This document shows, one piece after another, positions 13,848 through 18,500 of a stretch of 18,500 bases of DNA; positions within the stretch are counted from its first letter, which is position 1, and every line of letters begins with the position of its first letter. This DNA is from Verrucomicrobiales bacterium (GTDB lineage: Bacteria > Verrucomicrobiota > Verrucomicrobiia > Verrucomicrobiales > Verrucomicrobiaceae), in assembly GCA_003506995.1 (NCBI GenBank), contig DNXB01000499.1:1-18500 (forward strand). The letters are read 5' to 3'. The notes under the pieces are model-generated. The model saw only the letters and a program-made list of their open reading frames with translations, made no database searches and was not told the DNA's origin. A program made the translations under genes and the position numbers.

Positions 13848-15113
13848 ATGAATCGTCGTCGCTTCCTCCTCAGTTCTCTCGGCTCCACGCTGGCTTTGCC
13901 AGGCATGTCCTCGCTCATGGCCAAGACGGTCGGCGGCTCCGTCCAGGCGGCGAAGGGCGCGGGCATGGGTGCGCGGCGGTTTGTGGCGATTGGGAATCTG
14001 CTCGGATACCAGACGAAGAGCCTTTTCCCCACGACCCAAGGCCGCAGCTACGAGAAGACGACGCTGCTGGAGCCGCTGTGGGATATTCGCAACAAGATGA
14101 CGGTTTTGCGCGGACTCGACCACGGCGTGAAGGGCGGGCATTTTGCGGTGCATTCGTTCCTTTCCGGCGTGCTGAACTCCGAGGCGCAAAATCGCCCGGA
14201 GGGCAATGTGACCATCGACCAGTATCTCGCGGACGAGGTGGGTTTTGAGACGCGGTTTCCCTCGCTCACTGTCGGGTCGGAGGGTGGCATCCACGGCGGC
14301 TGCCAGATCGCTTGGACGAAGTCCGGCGTGCGTGTGCCGCCGGTGACGAATCCGGCGGAGTTGTTCGAGAAACTTTTCGTCACCGACTCGAAGGAGCGTC
14401 AGGCTCGTCGGGCGCAGGAAAACAAAGTGCAGGCATCCATCCTCGACTCCGTTTTGGACGAGGCGAACCGCCTCTCGAAGCAGGTGAACCAGGAGGACAA
14501 GGACAAGCTCGACGAATACCTGACATCCGTGCGCGATGTGGAGAAGCGTTTGGAACTGCGCCAGCGCTGGACGAACCAGCCGAAGCCGAAAGCGCCCTTT
14601 GAAAAGCCTGCGAACCGCAACGCGGTCGAGGATTTGCCGCTGCTGTATGAGATGATCGCGCTCGCCTTGCAGTCGGACAGCACGCGCATCGCCACGCTGG
14701 AGATCGGCGGCGATTTCATGCCGCAGCATCTCGGCATCAAAAAGGACTGGCACGGTCTCTCGCATCACGGCAACGACCCCGAGGCCATCGAGAACCTCGT
14801 CACACTGGAGAAGTATCAAATCGAGCACTTCGGCAAGTTCGTCGCGCGTCTCTCGAAGATGAACGACGGCGAGCGCATGCTGCTCGACTCCACCACCGTG
14901 CTTTTCGGCAGCGGCATGGGCGATGGCAACTCGCATAAAAACTCCGACCTGCCCATCCTCCTCGCCGGCGGCGGCTACAAGCACGGCGAATTCCGCGAAG
15001 TACCGCGTGAAGGCATCAACAAAGTGCCGCTGTGCAATCTCTTCGTGGACATCGCGCAGAAGATGGGCGTCGAGACGGATTCGTTCGGCAGCAGCACGGG
15101 ACGCTTTGCTTAA
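13848..15113 (+). CDS. DUF1552 (HXXSHH) exported protein
   Basis: The 421-residue protein has a twin-arginine-like leader (MNRRRFLLSSLGSTLALPG), so it is probably exported folded. The family-naming motif is WHGLSHHGND (His302, Ser305, His306, His307). A second polar block, GSGMGDGNSHKNSDLP (about 355-369), looks like a metal or phosphate site. This family is common in Planctomycetota and Verrucomicrobiota, and its gene nearly always neighbours a DUF1592/DUF1588-type cytochrome gene, as here. The biochemical function is unknown. It seems related to DUF1501 and other alkaline-phosphatase-like proteins, but that is from memory. The start follows aattcccctc. The cytochrome gene begins 131 bases downstream, and that gap is mostly REPIN. 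Confidence 0.93.
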   Translation: MNRRRFLLSSLGSTLALPGMSSLMAKTVGGSVQAAKGAGMGARRFVAIGNLLGYQTKSLFPTTQGRSYEKTTLLEPLWDIRNKMTVLRGLDHGVKGGHFAVHSFLSGVLNSEAQNRPEGNVTIDQYLADEVGFETRFPSLTVGSEGGIHGGCQIAWTKSGVRVPPVTNPAELFEKLFVTDSKERQARRAQENKVQASILDSVLDEANRLSKQVNQEDKDKLDEYLTSVRDVEKRLELRQRWTNQPKPKAPFEKPANRNAVEDLPLLYEMIALALQSDSTRIATLEIGGDFMPQHLGIKKDWHGLSHHGNDPEAIENLVTLEKYQIEHFGKFVARLSKMNDGERMLLDSTTVLFGSGMGDGNSHKNSDLPILLAGGGYKHGEFREVPREGINKVPLCNLFVDIAQKMGVETDSFGSSTGRFA

Positions 15114-15154
15114 TGCACATGTCTTCGCAGGAATCCCCGCGGCCGCATGGTGAC

Positions 15155-15241
15155 GTAGGACGACTGTGGCGACAGCCCGGTCGTCTCAAGGCGCGTGCGA
15201 TGCCTCCCAAGCCGGGCGGGCTGTCGCCACACCCGGCCTAC
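15155..15241. repeat. REPIN-like inverted doublet, family 1, copy c (short spacer)
   Basis: The left arm is GTAG (15155-15158), GACGAC, loop TGTGGCGACAGCCCG, GTCGTC (15180-15185). The right arm is GCCGGG (15211-15216), loop, CCCGGC (15232-15237), CTAC (15238-15241). Both stems are perfect, and this copy has the best-preserved loops. The spacer is only 25 bases against 82-84 in the other copies. It ends 3 bases before the start codon of the cytochrome gene. Confidence 0.88.
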
Positions 15242-15244
15242 ACG

Positions 15245-17743
15245 ATGGCCGTCAGCTCCTCTCGCGGAACGAGAGGGCTACTTTGCTTCGCCTTCGCGGC
15301 GCTCGCTGTTCCATTCGCCCAAGCCGCCGACGCTCCACAGCTCGTGCAGCAGTTCCTCGGCAAATACTGCCTGGAGTGTCACGATGCGGATGTGCAGAAG
15401 GGTGACCGTGCTTTTGATGCGTTCGCGCTGCCGCTGAAGTCGGTCTCCGATCTCATTGAGGCGCGTGACATCATCGACCAGCTCACGCTGAAGGAGATGC
15501 CACCGAAGAAGGCGGATCAGCCGAAGGATGACGAGCGCATCGCGATGATCCGGGCGCTGCGTGATGGCACGGTGGCGGCTCATGCGAAATTCCAGACCAC
15601 GGGCAGCCGCACGGTGATGCGCCGCCTTTCCAGCCGCGAGTATGAAAACACGCTCGCGGTGCTGTTTGGCCGCCGCGTGGACACGCTGGGCCTCACGGCG
15701 GATTTTCCGAAGGAGAAGACCACCGAGCACATGGACACGATTGGCAAGTCGCTCGTGACCTCGGGCTTCCTCGTGGATCAGTACTTCCAGTCCGCGAACC
15801 GCCTCGTCGAGACACGGCTCGGCAAACCGGCGATGGAGCCGAAAGACTGGCGCTTCAACAGCCACTTCCTCCAATACGAGGAGCTCAGCGGATCGCACAA
15901 ATCCGCCTTCAACTACCGCTACCTCAATCTCTACGAGCAGCCGAACACCGACACACGCCAGGGCGGCTACGGCCACATTGAGGACTTCAAGCAAGGCGTG
16001 CCCGTCTCCGGCCTCTACGACCTCGAAGTCGAGGCCACGGCGCTGCATCGCGACACGCATTACGATCCCGCCATCTTCGGCATCGACTTCTCCGAGCCCT
16101 TCATCCTCGGCGTCGTGCCGGGCGATGTCACCAAAGGCCACATCCATTACCCGCAGGCCATCGAGCCACTGCTCGCCAGCGCCGTCGTGCCGGACAACAC
16201 ACCCACCTGGTTCAAATTCCGCGTGTGGCTGGAGGCGGGGCAAACACCGCGCTTCATCTTTCCGAACGGCCCCTTTGAATCCCGCGCCTCCGTCGTCACG
16301 ATCAACAAACGCTACAAAGATGAGTTCAAGGAAAAGATCGGCACCTCCGGCGTCGGTCGTGCGCACATCTTGAAGGAAGGCAAGCTTCCGCACATCCGCA
16401 TCAGCGAGATCAAGATTCACGGCCCCGTGCCCGAAAAAACCGGCAGCGCCGAAGAAGCGGCCGTTTTCGGTAAAGAAGGCTTCCAAGAGACCAAAGCGCT
16501 CGATCAACTGAATGCCTTCGCCGAGAAGGCCTATCGCCGACCGCTCACCGATGAAGATCGGAAGCCCATCCGTGCGCTTTATGACAAACGCCTCGCCGAA
16601 AAAGCCACGCCGCGTCAGGCCGCGCTCGATGCGGTGAAATTGATCCTTTGCTCACCGAACTTCCTCTACCTCAGCGAGATCACCGATGAATCTGAAAAAG
16701 CCCTCAAGCCCCACGACCTCGCCACGCGCCTCTCTTTTGCGCTGTGGGCCACACCGCCCGATGAGGCGCTGCTCGCCTCCGCGAAGTCCAGCAAGCTCAC
16801 GCAGGACGCCGAACTAAAAAAGCAGATCGAGCGCATGCTCACCGATGAACGCATCAACGGCTTCGTGAACGGCTTTCTCGATAGCTGGCTCAACCTCCGT
16901 GATCTCGGCGGCATGCCACCACCCCGCGAGGTGGTCCGCTCTTACTACGCCGAGGACCTGCCCACCTCGATGAAGACCGAGGCACGGCTCTTTTTCCGCG
17001 ATCTTCTCAAGAACAACGGCTCCGCCGCCCAGTTCATCGACTGCGACCACACCTTCGTGGACAAGAAACTCGCCAAACTCTACGAACTGCCCGAGGCAAA
17101 GACCCTGCGCCTCGCCGGCGGCTTCAAGAAAGTCAGCCTCAAAGGCAACACGCATCGCGGAGGCCTGCTCGGCATGGCCGCCGTGCTCACCGTGAGTGCG
17201 AACGGCGTCGAAACCTCACCCGTCACGCGTGGTGTGTGGGTCACCGAAAACATCCTCGGCATCCCTCCTCCTCCTCCGCCGGATGTCGTCCCTGCCATTG
17301 ATCCCGATGTGAGCGGAGCCACCACCATCCGCGACCGCCTCGCCAAGCACCGCGCCGATGCCGCCTGCGCCGAATGCCATCGCAAGATCGACCCGCTCGG
17401 CTTCAGCCTCGAAGCCTACGATCCCGTCGGTCGCTGGCGGAAGACCTACCCCAAGGCAAAAAACGCCAAGGAAGCACCGAAGATCGACACCACCGGCGAA
17501 TTCCCCTCCGGCGAGACCTACGCCGACTTCGCTGGCTTCAAACGCGTCATCCACGACACCCGCGCCGATCATTTCACCCGCCACCTCATCCGCCAGCTCC
17601 TCACCTACACCACCGGCCGCACCATGGAGCTCAACGACGACCTCCTCATCGACCAACTCCACGACAAAGTGAAGAAGCAGGGCCTCGGCCTGAAAACGCT
17701 CATGGTCGAGTGCCTGATGAGCGAGGTGTTTCGGTCGAGGTGA
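15245..17743 (+). CDS. Planctomycete-type multidomain cytochrome c (DUF1587-1595-1592-1588-1585)
   Basis: The 832-residue exported protein starts at ATG 15245. The open frame from 15032 reads through the DUF1552 gene and a REPIN and was rejected. The leader is about residues 1-28. Domains in order are: an N-terminal cytochrome-like segment with heme motif CLECH (Cys42, Cys45, His46), DUF1587 (from about 125, MRRLSSREYENTLAVLFG), DUF1595 (about 415-480, AYRRPLT and SPNFLYL), DUF1592 (about 490-615), DUF1588 (about 627-730) with NTHRGGLLG and a second heme motif CAECH (Cys708, Cys711, His712), and DUF1585 (about 759-832). The domains are named from remembered family motifs. It is probably a periplasmic redox partner of the DUF1552 protein; the substrate is unknown. 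Residues 4-12 are encoded by a REP repeat, so the N-terminus may be recently remodelled. Confidence 0.93.
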   Translation: MAVSSSRGTRGLLCFAFAALAVPFAQAADAPQLVQQFLGKYCLECHDADVQKGDRAFDAFALPLKSVSDLIEARDIIDQLTLKEMPPKKADQPKDDERIAMIRALRDGTVAAHAKFQTTGSRTVMRRLSSREYENTLAVLFGRRVDTLGLTADFPKEKTTEHMDTIGKSLVTSGFLVDQYFQSANRLVETRLGKPAMEPKDWRFNSHFLQYEELSGSHKSAFNYRYLNLYEQPNTDTRQGGYGHIEDFKQGVPVSGLYDLEVEATALHRDTHYDPAIFGIDFSEPFILGVVPGDVTKGHIHYPQAIEPLLASAVVPDNTPTWFKFRVWLEAGQTPRFIFPNGPFESRASVVTINKRYKDEFKEKIGTSGVGRAHILKEGKLPHIRISEIKIHGPVPEKTGSAEEAAVFGKEGFQETKALDQLNAFAEKAYRRPLTDEDRKPIRALYDKRLAEKATPRQAALDAVKLILCSPNFLYLSEITDESEKALKPHDLATRLSFALWATPPDEALLASAKSSKLTQDAELKKQIERMLTDERINGFVNGFLDSWLNLRDLGGMPPPREVVRSYYAEDLPTSMKTEARLFFRDLLKNNGSAAQFIDCDHTFVDKKLAKLYELPEAKTLRLAGGFKKVSLKGNTHRGGLLGMAAVLTVSANGVETSPVTRGVWVTENILGIPPPPPPDVVPAIDPDVSGATTIRDRLAKHRADAACAECHRKIDPLGFSLEAYDPVGRWRKTYPKAKNAKEAPKIDTTGEFPSGETYADFAGFKRVIHDTRADHFTRHLIRQLLTYTTGRTMELNDDLLIDQLHDKVKKQGLGLKTLMVECLMSEVFRSR
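15253..15281 (-). repeat. REP, family 2, inside a signal-peptide coding region
   Basis: Read on the minus strand this is GTAGC, stem CCTCTCGT, loop TCC, stem GCGAGAGG, AGCT. It matches the REP at 13658-13686 with a paired change (TTG/CAA becomes TCG/CGA). It lies wholly within codons 3-13 of the cytochrome gene. Confidence 0.7.
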
Positions 17744-17747
17744 TGTC

Positions 17748-17775
17748 GTAGCCCGAATCTCCAGATTCGGGTTTT
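17748..17775 (+). terminator. GTAG hairpin and probable terminator
   Basis: The stop at 17743 is followed by GTAG (17748-17751), stem CCCGAATCT (17752-17760), CC loop, stem AGATTCGGG (17763-17771) and TTTT. The stem is a perfect 9 bp with a following T-run, as in an intrinsic terminator. The leading GTAG and the TCC at the loop also fit REP family 2. Confidence 0.68.
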
Positions 17776-17824
17776 GGTTCATATTTCTGTCGACATTGCT
17801 CTGACCATCAAAAATTATTGAAGC

Positions 17825-18439
17825 ATGTCTGAACGAGTTCCTTGCAAAGAGTGTGGTGCCACCATTTTGCCTTCCACGGCTGCCGCGACTGGCGGCGTTT
17901 GTATGGCATGCAAACAGGGTATTCGGTCGAACTTGGAACGTTCGAAGAAATTCTATGAGGAGCAGCGCAAACCTAACCCTGAAAGAGATTACTGGTCGGC
18001 GCTAATCCATCGAATCTACAAGACACCCGAAGGCTACGAAGGGCTTTCCGTAGTTGAGCGAGTTTATTACCTCACATGCGTGGTGAACGGAGAAGTTCAC
18101 AACGGTGGCCTGCATCAGTTTTACTCCAATAGCTCCGGTAATCGATATGCCGAGACGCTTTCCGCTCTCGAAGAGTTGGACGCTTGGCACAGTCGCCGCA
18201 TTCTCGCGAGGTCGTGTGAGCTTTTGTTTCCAGGAATGACTGAACCTCCCCAAGATCGAGACGAGAGATTTGATGTCCTCCCTTGGTGGCCGAAAGAGCC
18301 TTCTGATCCGCCTGCAATGTGGGCTGCTGAGCTTGAGCGACTCGACAAAGAGTTTTGGGATGATCCCGATAGACTGTCTGAGCGGCTCACTGCGTGGGGT
18401 ATTACGAATGGCTTGTTTAACCCCAAACCCAAGATTTGA
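17825..18439 (+). CDS. DUF4375-type protein with N-terminal zinc-ribbon-like motif
   Basis: The 204-residue cytoplasmic protein has two CxxC pairs at its start (Cys7, Cys10, Cys26, Cys29), which could bind one zinc. They are followed by a helical domain whose block NGEVHNGGLHQFYSNSSGN (88-106) is the DUF4375 (DMP19-like) signature. The family is of unknown function and is found scattered in bacteria, often near accessory or toxin-immunity-like genes. The combination with a Cys4 tip is less usual. The coding sequence is more A+T-rich than the sulfatase genes and uses codons such as tct, gaa and ttt more freely. That hints at different ancestry. No link to the sulfatase block is evident. The start follows ttattgaagc. 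Confidence 0.78.
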   Translation: MSERVPCKECGATILPSTAAATGGVCMACKQGIRSNLERSKKFYEEQRKPNPERDYWSALIHRIYKTPEGYEGLSVVERVYYLTCVVNGEVHNGGLHQFYSNSSGNRYAETLSALEELDAWHSRRILARSCELLFPGMTEPPQDRDERFDVLPWWPKEPSDPPAMWAAELERLDKEFWDDPDRLSERLTAWGITNGLFNPKPKI

Positions 18440-18482
18440 GCCTTCTTGGTGAATCAACCCAACATTCTGTGAACTATCTAGT

Positions 18483-18500
18483 GTAGTCCGTCAATCGGAC
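18483..18500 (+). repeat. Possible GTAG hairpin cut by window end
   Basis: GTAG at 18483-18486 overlaps a stem GTCCG (18486-18490), loop TCAAT and CGGAC (18496-18500). It may be the first part of another GTAG palindrome, which would be confirmed if the sequence continues with TAC. Confidence 0.3.

Noticed and set aside
15032..15244. N-terminal extension of the cytochrome frame
   Set aside because: It overlaps the DUF1552 gene in another frame and then translates the REPIN. A proper signal peptide begins at 15245.
15278..16507. 409-codon minus-strand open frame
   Set aside because: Antisense shadow of the cytochrome gene. No recognisable motif.
1..18500. tRNA, rRNA or transposase genes
   Set aside because: No cloverleaf, rRNA core sequence or transposase motif (including Y1/HUH) could be seen on either strand.

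Overview
The window looks like a chromosomal stretch from a member of the Planctomycetota-Verrucomicrobiota group, most likely Verrucomicrobiota. The reasons are the dense set of secreted type I (S1) sulfatases, the adjacent DUF1552 (HXXSHH) and DUF1587/DUF1595/DUF1592/DUF1588/DUF1585 cytochrome c genes, high G+C coding sequence with long antisense shadow ORFs, and start codons that follow pyrimidine-rich leaders and not Shine-Dalgarno motifs. There are no RNA genes, CRISPR arrays or recognisable transposases. No gene-free gap exceeds 300 bases.

Layout. 1-155 is the 5' end of a sulfatase gene running off the left edge. 264-2172 carries a calcineurin-like phosphoesterase-type protein and a small jelly-roll (LamG/DUF1080-like) secreted protein. 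2225-3034 is a cytoplasmic protein with a kinase-like pattern, possibly frameshifted at its N-terminus. 3085-13596 is a sulfatase block with six complete S1 sulfatases on both strands, interrupted by one GxxExxY/PD-(D/E)xK nuclease-like gene (6683-7462). 13848-17743 is the DUF1552 plus multidomain cytochrome pair. 17825-18439 is a DUF4375-type protein with an N-terminal zinc-ribbon-like tip, in more A+T-rich sequence.

How the genes work together. All the sulfatases, the jelly-roll protein, the phosphoesterase and the DUF1592 protein have Sec-type leaders, and the DUF1552 protein has a twin-arginine-like leader. This suggests periplasmic or surface desulfation of a complex sulfated polysaccharide. 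No glycoside hydrolase, SusC/D transporter, or formylglycine-generating enzyme (anSME or FGE) is in the window, so chain cleavage and sulfatase maturation must be encoded elsewhere.

The most unusual feature is in the gaps. Most intergenic spaces contain a palindromic repeat. (1) REPIN-like doublets whose arms start with GTAG at the outer ends and whose stems co-vary (1267-1412, 10500-10643, 15155-15241). (2) A second GTAG family with a TCC loop (13658-13779, 15253-15281, probably 17748-17775). (3) Long near-perfect hairpins made of tandem GGACAGCAGAAT units (6591-6674, 7478-7564, 12083-12171, and a decayed copy at 9013-9089). One REP encodes the charged start of a signal peptide. One hairpin is flanked by a 13-bp direct repeat that looks like a target duplication splitting a former ATGA stop/start overlap. 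Two hairpins bracket the nuclease-like gene.
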